From: Cavia porcellus
Taxonomy: Eukaryota > Chordata > Mammalia > Rodentia > Caviidae
Direction: 5' to 3'
DNA length: 64,000 nt
NCBI RefSeq assembly: GCF_034190915.1
Contig: NW_026947484.1
Location: 137,490,982 to 137,554,981 of the forward strand
Shown: piece by piece, positions 46,996 to 59,234 of the stretch
Position numbering within the stretch: position 1 is the first letter of the stretch
Layout of the letters: every line of letters starts with the position of its first letter
Notes under the pieces: generated by a model
Told to the model about the DNA's origin: nothing
Seen by the model: only the letters and a program-made list of their open reading frames with translations
Databases searched by the model: none
Position numbers and translations under genes: made by a program

Positions 46996-47972
46996 ATGTC
47001 AAGATGAAGGAGCAAAAGGCAAACTCAGACCTCTAGCCCACACACAGTAAATCTGGGAGATACAGTCATGGAAGAAAACAGAAGTCATACACCTAAAATC
47101 TCTGAGAGCATAGCAATTGAAGTAAGGAAACAACCTCATGAGATTGTAAAAGCAGTCAAATAGAAATAATATCTCAGGTAAAAGTAAAAATCACAAACAT
47201 ACTAAAAGAATTGTTCAGCAGGTCTATAGAAGACAGAGCCAAAAGAGAGAAGCACAGGAAAATGATGGAAACCTTGAATGAATGTAGAAAGGAATTACAG
47301 TGCATGAAACAGATTCAAAGAGAGATGAAGGAAATTAAAAATTCAATCAAAAGCTGGCAAATTGCTTGAAAGAGACTGAAGATAGACTTTCAGACCTTGA
47401 AGACAGGATTACAGTTAGTGATTGTGAAAGGAAAGATCTCTTAAAAATAACACAGGATCAGGAAATAAAGATTCAATGACTGCAAGATGATGCAAAGAAG
47501 CATAACTTAAGAGTGATAGGTATCGGTGAAGAAGCAGGGGTCAACACAAATGAAATTAAAAGGACATTCACCAGAAGTAATAGAAGAAAACTTCCCAAAC
47601 ATGGGAAATGGATCTGGCATGCAGGTAAGTGAGGCATATAGGGCACCAACTAGCCATAAGCAAAGTAAATCTACAGCCAGACATATAATAATCAAGATCC
47701 CAGAAATTCAACACCAAAACAGAGTATTAAAAGCTGTTACAGCAAAGATCACCTATAAAGGAAAACCAATCAAAATCACAACAGACTTATCAACACAAAC
47801 CATCAAGTCAAGAAGAGTTTGGAGTGAAGTGATTCAAATCCTGAAAGGAAACAACTTCCAACCCAGATGGATCTACTCTGCCAAACTTTCTTTCACACTT
47901 GATAGAAAAATAAGATACTTCCATGATAAAGAACAACTGAAGGAATCCATGACCACCTACAGAGAATGCTAA
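46996..47972 (+). pseudogene. L1 ORF1 remnant
   Basis: The N-terminal coiled-coil part (46996-47520) is broken by stops and frameshifts. The C-terminal 148 codons (47526-47972) stay open and carry the RRM and C-terminal domain hallmarks: [50 protein letters not shown]. The original ORF1 length seems normal. This copy is non-functional. Confidence 0.88.
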
Positions 47973-48104
47973 AGGATATTCTAAAGAGAGATAAAGATGA
48001 CCATGTTTCTGGGAACAGCAGTTTAGGAGGATCACCAAACAAGATAGGCAATGGAATGAAGGGGAAAAGTGGAGGGCCAACAACAGGAGAATAGCAGGGC
48101 AAAG

Positions 48105-48490
48105 ACAAACTAATGCATACTGATTGTACCATGATTGTAGAGGGCCTCAGGTTAGCAATAAAAAGAAGCAAAGAGAGCGGATCAAGAAACAAGATCCATC
48201 AATATACTGTATACAAGAAACACATCTAATTAAAAAGGAAATTCATAGACTGAAAATCAAAGGAGAGGAAACAGTTATTCCATGTGACTAGACAAAAAAA
48301 AATCAAGAGTAATTGACTATCAGCTGCAGAATGGATAAGAAAGCTATGATGTTTTCACGCAGTAGAAAGCTACCCAGCCATAAAGCAGAATAATCTCAAG
48401 GCTCCGGTAGGTAAATAGATACAGCTGGAGATCATGTTCATGGCCGAAACAGTTAAAACTCATATGCATGAACTCTAGCATAAGAAACAG
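48105..48490 (+). pseudogene. Truncated L1 ORF2: endonuclease start fused to C-terminus
   Basis: The first part (48120-48290) translates to the endonuclease N-terminus, with IKKQDPSI and QETHL (holding the catalytic glutamate) and HRLKIKGEE. At about 48315-48330 it switches to the region coding the EEWIKK...YY.AIKK tail and the ORF2 end. All catalytic residues after the glutamate, and the whole RT and Cys/His regions, are missing. Confidence 0.85.
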
Positions 48491-48559
48491 AAGGAGTTAA
48501 TGGGATCCAAAAGCAAAATAGTTAATGTAAGAGCTAAGGGGATGAAACACCTGGGAGGG

Positions 48560-49276
48560 AAACGTGGAAACTACTGTCAATGTCTTACTGTTTTATCTTG
48601 AAATCTCGCACTGCTTACACCATTTTGTTAGGTTTGGCTTTGTTCTGTCTTGTTTTGTTAGATTTTATGCTGTCAGATGGTAGGGGCAGCTATTTTGAAT
48701 ATTTTGTGGTAATCATGGTTTCCTATTATATTGCTTTGAAGTCTTATAATGCTTTCATTCATTGGTTGGATTGGTTTTATTCTGTTTTGTTTGATTTTAT
48801 TATGTGTGATGGTATGAACAGCTATTTGGAAGAAAACAAGACATTATGGCAGCCATTGCTGATTTACTTTCATCTTGTTTTGAAGTCCTACCATGCTTTT
48901 GTTCTTCTGTTTTTGTTGGTTCTATCTTATTATGTCTTATTAGATTTTATGATGTGTGATGGTATAAATAAATTTTTTAAGGAAAATGAGATATTATATA
49001 GTCATTGTTCATTTCCTGTTATTTGCTTTTGAAGTCCTGTAATGCATTCATTCTCTTCATTCATAACTATTTTGTTATGTTTGATACTATTGTGTGTGAA
49101 GGTATGCTCAACTACTTAAAAGAAAAGAGACATTAAGGTAGCTACTGTTGATATCCAGTTGTCTTGTTGTGAAGTGCTATGCTGCTTGCATTGTTCCATT
49201 CTGATTTGCTTTATTCTTTTCTTTTTTTAATTCTTTTTAAAATAAAATAAAATAAATAAAATTAAAATTAAAAAAT
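48560..49276 (+). repeat. 3' UTR of ~150-bp units
   Basis: Anchors near 48597, 48735, 48888, 49029 and 49169 mark five units of the same family as 6465-7540. An A-rich (AAATAAA) tail follows. Confidence 0.88.
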
Positions 49277-49290
49277 AAAGTGAAACTATA
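49277..49290 (+). repeat. Target-site duplication, right
   Basis: aaagtgaaactata, the partner of 46388-46401. Confidence 0.85.
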
Positions 49291-49960
49291 TTGAGATTCT
49301 ATTTAATTTATCAGATTGGCAAGCATGCTGTTTGGCAAAGCTATGGGGAAACAGATATTCTCATAGACTGCAGTTGGAAGTATAACTTGCTAAAAATCAA
49401 TTTGATAATAACTATGAAAATTAAAAATTAAATTGTTTAACCTAGTAATTGTACTTCCAAGAATTTATCCTGAATGTACTATCAAAACAAAATGATATAT
49501 GTACAAGGTTATTCATTGCAGTATTACTTCTAATAGCAAGGGACTGGCAACAGTCCACATGCTCATGAAGAAGAACTAACAAATGAATTATATTCATGCA
49601 TATAATAGAATATTGTACAACTATGAAAAAGTATAAAGAAGTTATATGATGATATTATATATGCATATAAGTTATGATGCTGTGAAAAACCACCCATGGC
49701 ATGTTTTAAAATGAAGCTAGTTGCAAACGTTTATATACATTTGAATTTGCTCCTAATGTCACTATTACAGAAAATCTCAAAATACAGTTGGTATATTAAC
49801 CACATATATATATTATTTCCTTAAATATGTTTGGTTCCTTATGGTCAGAAACTGCTTTATTCATCTTTACAAAAGAGAAAAACCATGTAAAAATCTTAGT
49901 CAAAGGTTGGTGCATAGAAAAGACTCATTGTATACTCCCTGTTTCTAGATATATAACCTA
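49291..49960 (+). mobile_element. Ancient L1M ORF2 C-terminus, right part
   Basis: Continues the left part at 46150. tttatcagattggcaagcat, gggaaacagatattctcata and gtacaaggttattcattgca are the conserved ORF2 C-terminal coding blocks of old L1M. The 3' end is approximate. Confidence 0.75.
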
Positions 49961-49964
49961 CTGC

Positions 49965-50550
49965 TTGGTAAATTCTTTACAGTGCTAAGAAGAAGTGACA
50001 TTTAGGTAAAGATAAAAGCCGTATCACCATGAATCTGTGGCCTTAGCAAGTTAGTTATTGTAACTTTTTGACACTTCTACTTAAAACTCAAAAAATCACA
50101 GTTGAGATTGTTCTCATAGTTTATATTCATACCAAAAATCAAGATCAAGTGCAATTTTGCCCTTACATCCACAGGAGGTTTCTGCCTTTCTGAGTTGGCT
50201 TAAGGATACCTACATTACTGTTTGCTACTGCTCACCTGGCACTGTCCCCAGAGTGGATTGTACCAGCTGGCAGGCAGTTGGACAAAGACTGCTATTTTTA
50301 ATGAAGAGGCTGGGGAGGCTTCACAGATGAGTAATTACTTGAATAAAATGAGAAAATATCCATGGAATATCTTGAAAAGAGTCTTTCAGGCAGCTGAGAG
50401 AGCAACTTGAAAGAAACAGCAAAGAGAATGATAGCTGATAAAGACCTGAAGAAAATCATATAGTGCTTCTTTCAGTGTTCTATTTTCTGTATTGAGAAAT
50501 GAGTTTCATAGTTATTTTAAAGTTATTTTAAACAACAAACTATTTAGTTA
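49965..50550. other. Anonymous DNA, no gene seen
   Basis: No repeat or exon recognised. Confidence 0.4.
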
Positions 50551-50552
50551 AG

Positions 50553-50660
50553 AGCCAGGGAAGTTAAGAGATTCAGTGGTGTAAGCACCTGCCTGGTGAG
50601 TACAAGGTCATAAGTTTGATCCCCGGTTCCCAAAACAAAACAAAACAAAACAAAACAACT
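50553..50660 (+). mobile_element. tRNA-derived SINE
   Basis: agattcagtggtgtaagcac, ctgcctggtgagtacaaggt and aagtttgatccccggttccc give the A box, spacer and B box. The tail is an (AAAAC)n repeat. Confidence 0.88.
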
Positions 50661-50664
50661 CTTT

Positions 50665-51995
50665 AATCATAATGACCAAATGTTGACAAAAATAAGTGTG
50701 TCATCAATCAAAAGTTGCCACTTTATATGGCTGAATTTTCTTTCTTTCCTTTCTTTTCTTTTATGATTCCAGTAAGATTATTAGGGGTACCTCAGTTAGT
50801 CTGTCTGTCAGTCCTGCTAAATTTGAGCAAAAGGGGAGTCTGATCAACTCCCATTAGTTAGGATGACCCTAGAGGGAAGGGGGTTGGAATGTTTAACTTC
50901 TGAGTGCCTACTGAATGAATATGTGAGTGGAACAAACAGTGTAGCCTATAGGCTGTTCTGTCTGTGCACCGAGACTGGAGAGCACTAGTCATGGTGGCTG
51001 GTTGGGCCTTCACCTGAGGCTCTATGGAGACTGACATATGGCATAATAGCCTCATACCCATCTTAGCTAAATGGAGCCTAAATATCCACAAGGGGTGCAC
51101 CCAGGTGGGCATCTGAATGGTCTCTCTCTGAGGGACACCTACCATTTGTTGTGCTATCATTCAAGGGTATACAACACTCATGCAGGAAGTAAAAAATGTG
51201 AATTAATTCGTCAAAATCCACAGTTCCTGACTACAGGGAAAAGGGCTTTTCTGAGATTACAGAGTTAAAAATGAAAGTGAGTCACTTCCTGCATTTCAAA
51301 GAAAAAAAAGGTAAAAGAGGCCCATTATTCCTGAGAATTCCACGTTGGCCTCCTTGTCAGCTGCTGCAATTGCTACCATCATTTTTCATCTACTTCCAGT
51401 CAATTTACTGGTTTCAGCTATTCATTGCCTGCATCCTTCCATCTAGACCTTTCCCCTGAACCTTCTGCTTCAAAAAATAAAAGCTTCCAGGGGTTACAAA
51501 TATCTGCTAATTCTCATCTGTACTTACTCAGGTTGACCCAAGATATCCCCTATCCACCTTAAAAAGACAACAAAAAGTTGCAAAGTCCTACTGTGAGGAA
51601 TCATACAAGTTCTAAAAGAGTTCAGGAGCATTTTGTAACCAGCTCAATAAAAATTTTGCTAAAAGATCAGCTATACTAGTAGACATCCTTACATACACAT
51701 ATAACCCAAGTACATATTAATTAACTCTAGCACTCTTAAACTTTGAGAAATTCTGCCTTAGATCCACCACTCCAGAATTTATCAGGATAGCTCCTCTGTG
51801 GCTCACTCTAAAGAGACAACACATGCAAAGCCTTGCTCTGGTTACTCTGGACACTGACTAGTTCATGCATGGCTGAAGCTTAAGGACACTATTCACAGGA
51901 TTTCTCCACGACTATTCCCTTTGATCCTTTTCAGGCTGCTTATCCTAGTCCTTGCTTTGTCTTAGCTCTATGGATGATTGCCCCCCCCCCAAATA
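50665..51995. other. Anonymous DNA, no gene seen
   Basis: No recognisable gene. The part near 52 kb may be internal sequence of the ERV relic that follows, but I see no gag, pol or env motif. A C run lies at 51981-51990. Confidence 0.35.
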
Positions 51996-52002
51996 AAAAT
52001 AT

Positions 52003-52269
52003 AACCAGTAAGACTCTTACAAATGAAAAAGATTTAATGAACATCCAAGGCACTTTGGATACTGTCCTTGCAAATGAAGAGGAAAGAAGGCCTATAATAA
52101 GGGAACAAGCCACAAACTCCTGGTAGGACTTTTCAACCTTAGAGGACTTGGCTAAGGCCCATCATAAGACCACTGATAGCCCCAATAGTTCTAGTTGGGC
52201 CTTGTAGCAGAAGATCACTTGTAATATACCCAGCAAAGATTTGTAGGGAAAACTAAAAGGGGGGGGGGG
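52003..52269 (+). mobile_element. ERV internal 3' end with polypurine tract
   Basis: The sequence just before the LTR ends in ggaaaactaaaa plus an eleven-G run (52259-52269), a textbook polypurine tract, the primer site for plus-strand DNA in retroviruses. The preceding ~250 bp show no clear coding motif. The left boundary is arbitrary. Confidence 0.55.
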
Positions 52270-52583
52270 TGTAGCAGAAGATGCCCTCCCAGCCAATATG
52301 CTTTGGTTTATTAGCTGCCCAGTTCCAGTTTCAGTTGCTTTTGTTTCTTAGAAATGGCTGCACATTGAGATGCATAATTGGTCACTATGATGCATATTGT
52401 AAGAACCAATCATCAATTGACAGGCCATTCTGCCTCTGTACTTCCTACTTGCTTGTCCCATACAAGCCTTAGACCATGGGAGATCAGGGACTGATATTTT
52501 GGGAATGATCCATATCAGTGCCCGTCAACAAAAATAAATCTGCCTCCAAATCCGGAGTGTGATTTCAGTGTTTCTGCTTGCCA
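52270..52583 (+). mobile_element. ERV 3' LTR (probable class I)
   Basis: Begins TGTAGCAGAAGATGCCCTCC directly after the polypurine tract. It has aaccaatcatcaattgac in U3 and aataaa near 52534 followed by tctgcctccaaatccggagt, and probably ends ...tgcttgcca. The ~314-bp length and the AATAAA-tctgcctcc spacing resemble gammaretrovirus-like LTRs. No 5' LTR is visible in the window, so it is a fragment. The 3' end is approximate. Confidence 0.6.
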
Positions 52584-52589
52584 CTGCAA

Positions 52590-53865
52590 GACTATGAGAT
52601 TGGAAGAAGAGACAATGAGCTTATAAACAATACTCTTGTGGATTTCGGTATATAAAGGTACAGAGAGATAGGATGAGGATGTGGAATTATGGGAGAGACA
52701 ATTTAAGTTGGAAATATTCATTCTTCAATTGGCATTTATCAAGCACCTAGTAATTGCCAGGCATAGATTATGAAAAAAATATACTCCATATTCCTTTAGC
52801 AGGTGCTTTGAGTGCCTGTAGCCCACCTGAAAGCACTTCTCACATTATGTCTGTGCAGATTTCCAGCATCCTATCTCTGATACAGATCAGACCACCTCTT
52901 GTTTCTGCTTCAGGATTCCCTGAGGGAAGCTGATGGAATTATCCATTTGAGAGGAAACCTACCTATATGCTAATAGTAGTTATCCAATCAAGGAGAAAAA
53001 CTGATGCTTCATGGTACAGTAGAGTCAACAGGCAGGAGAAAATGGAATTTAATGAACAACTAGGAGGATTACCATTAAATAGAAGGTGGAACAAACTAAT
53101 CTTTACAATAACTGGTAAGAACACCATATGTGTAAGGGCATAGTTGGACTGGTTGATTTAGGGGAGCAAGTAGATGATCTTTTCAGATTAGTTCTAGTTT
53201 TTCAGTTAAATAAGTAACAAGATCAACACTTGAGTATAAATTTTGGTGAAAAGATTTAAGGTCAATGAAAAAGGAGAAAGTATGAAATAGTTATCCATAA
53301 CATTCATTGCATTTGTTGCACTGTTCTAATCACTTGGGATAGGTACGTGAACTGAACAGAAATTCAGAACTTCATCGACCTCACTCATGATGAATTTGCT
53401 AGAAAAATTTGCTTAGGTTCCTCAAAAGAACTTTGTCATCAAGATGATTACTGACTGTGCTGTGACATCAAGATGATCTCTGAGAATGTTCCTAATGGTG
53501 GACAGTCAGCTTTAGCTCTTTCGAGGTTCTGAGGTCCAAGAGAGTGTCTCTGGAGGATACAAAATAGAAATAGAAAAATTCAAAATTAAGGCTAGCATTC
53601 AAAAATATATGACTAAAGTAAATTTAATTTTACTTACTGAGCCCACCTTTCACTTGCACTTTTCAATTATTTTTCCCTTTAAAACTGTCTGTAATATCTT
53701 TACATTACTTTTTCATAAATGTAACTATGAATATGCTCTGAAGCTCAAATTACTTTTCACTCTACAGGATGAGAAAACTTATTTTTATTTTCTGGATGCT
53801 TTTCAACCTGACTTTCAAGTTATCTATGCAATTCTTGTGTCTATATATTTCTTTATGTGAATATT
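52590..53865. other. Anonymous DNA, no gene seen
   Basis: No gene recognised. tgccaggcatagattatgaa near 52757 hints at an old SINE/L2 scrap, too short to call. Confidence 0.4.
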
Positions 53866-53869
53866 TTAC

Positions 53870-54190
53870 TCCATCCAGGCTACTTTATTGATGGCCATTA
53901 ACCTTTGCACACGCTTGGCAAATATGATGCTCTTTACCTATAACTCCACACCTCTCTGTCTTAATATTCTTATCAACTTTCAAGGACCTATTCCTCTCTA
54001 CCAAGTCCTCTAGTGAAAACCCCCCAAAATCTCTGCCATTTCTCATGCCTCAAACTGTTTATTTAATTATTATGTCTTGTCATTCTATCTAAACTTATAA
54101 TGATCTTATATGTATCAATTTCTTATCTTCACAACTAGATTGTAAACTGTTTGCAAGCAAGCAATGCCTTATGTATCTCTATCTGCAATT
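53870..54190 (+). mobile_element. L2-like LINE 3' end
   Basis: cctttgcacacgcttggcaa, ctctaccaagtcctctagtg and agattgtaaactgtttgcaa follow the L2 3' consensus order. Confidence 0.6.
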
Positions 54191-54194
54191 TTGC

Positions 54195-54830
54195 ATTTGG
54201 AAAGTCAATTCCTATTCAGCATTTGATTTTGTATGCTGACTCAGAGACAAAAAGGATTCCAACAAGGAGCCTTCAGCTGACACCTCTGAATGGTGGTTCC
54301 AGTTACAGGAGGGTCACACAAAAAACCACCTATCATTTGTTTTCACTCATTAAGAAATTCTTTGCGTTAATTCAACATTTTGCCCCATAACTTAAGTAAA
54401 ATTATGTTGAAAGCAATTTAATTAAAACTCTTGTGATTTTGCAAGATTGTCAAAATTTCTAGTTTCCATAAGCAGAACCAGAACTTATAAAAGGCAGCAT
54501 TTTCAAATATCAGCGTAGTAGTCACAAGACCAAAAATTTAGGTTTGCTTAAAGATGAAATTCTGAAAAGTTTTTCCCACACTGGTTATGTTGCTTGACTG
54601 GTACATTTTGCAAATGTAGCTTCCTGTCAAACAGACACAGTAGACAAAATACACCATCCTGTTCCTCACACATATATACATACATCCTTTATTTCTTTGG
54701 CTAAATAAATATGATAGAAATCTTTGAATGTCAGAATGGGCCAAACAACTAAATTAAAAGACAGCAATCACTACTGTATGGAATCTCAAATTCTTCGTTC
54801 CTCAAATGAAGTCACACTTTTTGAAACTGA
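54195..54830. other. Anonymous DNA, no gene seen
   Basis: No repeat or exon recognised. Confidence 0.4.
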
Positions 54831-54889
54831 GTCATAGTATTTTATTTTGTATTTTTATTTTTGCCCAGCAAAAATTTATTTAAAACTTA

Positions 54890-55115
54890 ATCTTCACCAA
54901 AAGTATATGATTGTTGTAGTAAACAAGAAAATTAAGGCATCTTCTGCCTTCTAGAGGTTTATAGTTCAGTGATAGGAGGAATGTGATATAAAGTTATTAA
55001 AATTAGGTTAGAGAGGACAGATATTCAAGTTGGAAAGAGCAAAAATATAGAGAAGAATAATCTGGCTGAAAAGGAAAAAGTTCAAGAAAGGCTTCAGAGA
55101 AGATATTTTAAAGGA
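54890..55115 (+). repeat. Old interspersed repeat, class unresolved
   Basis: tctagaggtttatagttcag, then gaaaggcttcagagaagata, resembles a common old mammalian repeat pattern ('...ggaaggcttcctggaggaggtgaca...'). I cannot assign the class. Confidence 0.35.
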
Positions 55116-55225
55116 TGCAATTTATTGGTGATGCCTCAATAAAATTATCACATGACCCAGAAATTCTATCCTTTGTATATAACCCCCAAGGTTGAAAACA
55201 AGTATAAACAGTAACTTATATACAT
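55115..55225 (+). mobile_element. Ancient L1 ORF2 fragment
   Basis: aaaattatcacatgacccag and aattctatcctttgtatata correspond to the [17 protein letters not shown] block of old L1 ORF2. Confidence 0.55.
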
Positions 55226-55332
55226 AAGGTCTTTAAAAGCAGGTGAGTTACTGGTCTAATGAGGTAGTGCTGTGCTGTTGTAAGTTTATAGAGAATATTA
55301 AGATATCTTTACTGTATAAAACCTGTTACTCT

Positions 55333-55407
55333 GGGCTGGGGTGCAACTGTTGTAGGGTCCTTGCTTAGTGTGCACAAGGCTCAATTTCCAGCACTGCAAT
55401 AAAGTTT
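55333..55407 (+). mobile_element. ID-like SINE
   Basis: gggctggggtgcaactgttg, ccttgcttagtgtgcacaag and gctcaatttccagcactgca preserve the ID layout. The tail is very short. Confidence 0.85.
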
Positions 55408-55409
55408 TT

Positions 55410-56600
55410 TTAAGTTACCTTATTCTATTAGGTATGGCAAATTGCTGAAATTCAAAAAATTATACTAAATTATACTTTATATTGTCAAGACAAAGAATCC
55501 TTATGATATTTTACTTAAAAATAATCTTATAGCAATACAGATTGGAATATGACCTTCTTGTATGAGATATTTAAAACTAATTCAGTGATCCATTGAGAGT
55601 AAATGCTGTGCAAATGAGCTACTTTTCCAGAATTCTACCTGTTCAGTAAAAATGAATACTCTGGAATGCAGTAAGCTTCTTGGAACCGTATTTTCTGACA
55701 TTCAAGGGAGGCTCATATGAAAGGAGTCAAGTTCCTTTATGCTTAGAAACACTTCCAAGAAGAGCAGTACACTGACTTACTGATTGGAAAGGAAATTCAA
55801 GCATTTTGGGAACTTAGTTTACATCATCGAGTCAAGCTGGAAACACAATATCCACTCCCATTCATTCCTGGGCCTTGTTAAGGCTTGACGTTGTTCAGAA
55901 TTTCTTTATCCCCTTTTTGATTAAGAAGATAGTTAAATTAAAATCTCTTTCTGAGGGATTATCTTAGTTCACTGATTGAAAATCTTTAAAATCAGACAGG
56001 AGCTTTGCTGCAGAGGGAGAATGAGAGCCAGGATTAGTGCTGGCTTGTGGAGAAATAACAGGAATCACATACATGGTTTTATATGTTTTAGTGGGTTGAA
56101 CATATACAGAGTAGTATATCTTTAACATATAATTAGTACAAAAATTATCACTGAAGGAAAAACAGGTGAGAACGAACAGAAGAAAGGAGGAAGAGAGACA
56201 AAATGAAGGAGAAAGAAAAGGCAGAAGAGATGAGAGAAAGTTGTTCAAGAAACTGCAATTTCTGGCACATTTAAACCACGAATATAAACATAGTTTGCTA
56301 TTTAATATTATTCTCATGATTTCATCTCTTATCTACACAAATATACAAGTTCCCCTAAGAGAATGAAACAAATCATTCAGCCCACATACATGGTGTTTCC
56401 TCCAGGGGACAGACATCCAGGTGGCCTTGGTTATAACCCTAGGCACAAGCTCCTGCTTCCCCTCACCTGCATAAGCTAAGTGATATCAATGTAAATTCTC
56501 CACTGTTGACTGTCCTCTACATCATATTATCTTCTGGCTTCCAAACTGCATCAGTGTCCTTCTCTTGGTTAATAATACAATGATACCACTCCTCACCTCA
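55410..56600. other. Anonymous DNA, no gene seen
   Basis: A 117-codon minus-strand frame (55964-56317) is serine/phenylalanine-rich where it crosses a purine-rich stretch. It shows no motif and is not called. Confidence 0.4.
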
Positions 56601-56604
56601 TTTC

Positions 56605-56752
56605 CCGATAGCCTTTTTATTTATTTATTTTTGTCTTTTTGAGACACCATCTTGTGATGCAGTCCAGCTAGCCTGGAGCTCATTTTGCAGTTAATGCTTT
56701 TTTTGACTTAGCAATGCTCCTCCTGCCTCAGCCTCCTGAGTGCTGGGTCAAC
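56605..56752 (-). mobile_element. B1-like 7SL SINE, antisense
   Basis: The plus strand gives tttttgagacaccatcttgt, agctagcctggagctcattt and ctcagcctcctgagtgctgg, the reverse complement of a B1-like SINE. Confidence 0.82.
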
Positions 56753-56867
56753 AGCCTCTTAAGTATAAAATGTAATGACTTTTCTGTCCATCCTGCCTTA
56801 GTTTTTCTGCAGCATTTAGTCATTCAAAAATTCCTTGGAGAAATATTTGTTAAGAGCTTACTACATG

Positions 56868-59225
56868 GATCAATGGACTTAGCAGATATCTATAAAACAT
56901 TCCATCACATTTTTCTCAATAGTTCTTGGAACATTCTCCAAAATAGATCATATTTACGCTTTAACAAACACAAAAAATTAAATAATTTCTTGCATCATAT
57001 GTCACAAAGGAATGAAATTAGAAATCAACAGAAAGAGAAGCTACAGAAGGCATAAAAATATGGAGAGTAAGCAATTTATTTGTGAACAATCAGTGAGTTA
57101 TTGAAGAAATCATGGAAGAAATTAAAAACTGTCAGAATCAAAGAAAGAAGAGAGTACAGTTACCAAAGACTGCAATATAGCAAAGGCAAATCTAAGAGGG
57201 ACTTTACAGCTGTCAGTGCCTACTTCAAAAATTCAGGGAAATTTCAAATAAATAAAATAATAATGCATTTCAAAGTCTTAGAAATACAAGAACAAGGCAA
57301 AAGTTCATCTAATGGGAGCAAATATAGATCAGGGATTTTAATCTATCCCATAAACAGGATAGAAACTGAAAGAACAATACACAAGATGAGTGAAACAGAG
57401 AGTTGGTTCTTTGAAAAGATAACAAAGTTGATAAAACCTTAGACACACTAAAAGAAAGAAAACACAAATCAATACAATTAGAGATTAAACGAGGATATTA
57501 CAATGGACACTACTAAAGTCCAGAAGATTACTAAATATTATTTTGACAGCCTATATTGCAGAAAATCAGAGAATCTAGAAGATATGGATGTATTTCTAGC
57601 CCAAAACTGAGTGAAGAGGATGTTTTAAAAAACTAAACATTTTGATAATGAGCAACAATGAGATTGAAGTAGTCATTAAAAATCTCCCAACAAGGAAAAG
57701 CAGATTCACTGCTAAATTTTACCAGCCCCCCAAAGAAATAGCAGTAGTGCTTCTCATACTATTTCATGAAATGCAAAAGAAATGAATGGGCTTAACTTAT
57801 TCTAGGAAGCAACATCAGCCTGATATGAAAACTAGGCAGGGATATGACAATAAAGAAAACTGTAGACCAATATCTTAGATGACTAGACATGCAAAAATCT
57901 TAATAAAGTACATGCAAACTGAATTCAACAATGCATTAAAAATGGCAAACCATGATCAGTTGGTTTCATTCCAAGGATATAAAGATGCTCAACATAACCA
58001 AATCAATTTTTAAAAAATCACATAAGTAAAACCAAGAATAAAAATCATATAATCACCCCAAATGACATAGAAAAATTCTTCAGCAAAATTCAGCCCTCTT
58101 CATGATAATACTAGGTAATGAAGGATCATATCTCACTTTAGTAAATGCCATATATGACAAACCCACAGCCAACAACTATAAGGAAAAACTAAAACCATTT
58201 CCTTTAAATTCAGGAGAAACACGTATTCTTATTTAATATAGTTCTTGAAATTTTAAATAGAGCAATCAGGCAAGAGAAAGAAATAAAGAGGATAGAAATA
58301 GGAAAAGAACTTAAACTACTCTTGTTTCAGATGATAAGATTTTATACTTAGAAGACCTTACAGACTCCACTGAAAGACTCTGACAGTCAGTAAATAAATT
58401 TAGCAAAATAGCAATAAAATCAGCAATTAAAAAGCAAGCGCTTTTTAATACATCAATAATGACCTAAGAAATAATCAGGAAAACAATTCCATTCACCATA
58501 GCTTAAAAAATATCTAGAGATCAATCTAACTAAGGAGGTGAAAGATATTTGCATTGAAAATTTCAGAAAACTGAAAGAAATTGAAGACACTAGAAGATGA
58601 AGAGATATGTATATTCATCAATTGGCAAAATTAATGTTTTAGCGTTATTACCTAGAGTAATCTGTAGATTCAATGAAATTTCCAACAAAATATCAACAAC
58701 CTTCACAGAACTAGAAGAAAAACCTCAAATTCATATGGAGACAGAAAAGATCCAGAATGGTCAAAGTAATCATACACAAAAGGAACAAGACTGGATGCAT
58801 GCAATATCTGCAATTTCAAATTGTTTTCAAATTATACTACAAAGCTATAATAACAAAAACAGCATGGTACAAATGTAGACACATATCTCAGTGGAACAGA
58901 ATAGAGGTTGCAGAAACAAGCCCATGCAACTACAACCGTCTGATTTTGGACAAAATCCCAAAAATTATATTAAAGGAAAAACAGCTTGCTCAACAAGTGG
59001 TGCTAGAAAAACTGAATATCTACTTATGGAAGGTCAATATAGATTCTTATTTCTTACTGTATACAAAAGCCAATACAAAGTGGGGTGGGGAGAGCAATGC
59101 TTTAAGACTTGTAGCCTTGAAAAATTGGAGGAATACCTGAAACCATAGACACAGGCAGACTTCCTAAAAATAATTCCACACACCTAAGAAATAGCTGCAA
59201 GGATAAACACGGAACTATAGATGTC
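56868..59225 (+). mobile_element. Old LINE-1 ORF2, left part
   Basis: Begins inside the endonuclease (caatggacttagcagatatc; aaaatagatcatatttacgc). It runs through RT remnants (IENFPTRK-like text near 57670, the altered FADD region near 58320) to about gcaaggataaacacggaact. Many stops and indels are present. It resumes at 60660 after two insertions. Confidence 0.85.
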
Positions 59226-59234
59226 CTCCCAAAG

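Larger units (their letters stand above)
46402..49276 (+). mobile_element. Internally deleted L1 (ORF1 + truncated ORF2), full length
   Basis: A 2.87-kb insertion with a 13/14 TSD. It has a G/C-rich 5' UTR with imperfect units, an ORF1 remnant, a ~130-bp inter-ORF spacer, about 80 codons of the ORF2 endonuclease start fused to the last ~60 codons of ORF2, and then the 150-bp-unit 3' UTR with an A-rich tail. About 3.4 kb of ORF2 is absent. The copy at 59.2-60.6 kb shares the same fusion. Confidence 0.88.

Noticed and set aside
52003..52269. env coding remnant of an ERV
   Set aside because: No transmembrane, immunosuppressive-domain or cysteine motif can be read in any frame. Only the polypurine tract and LTR are supported.
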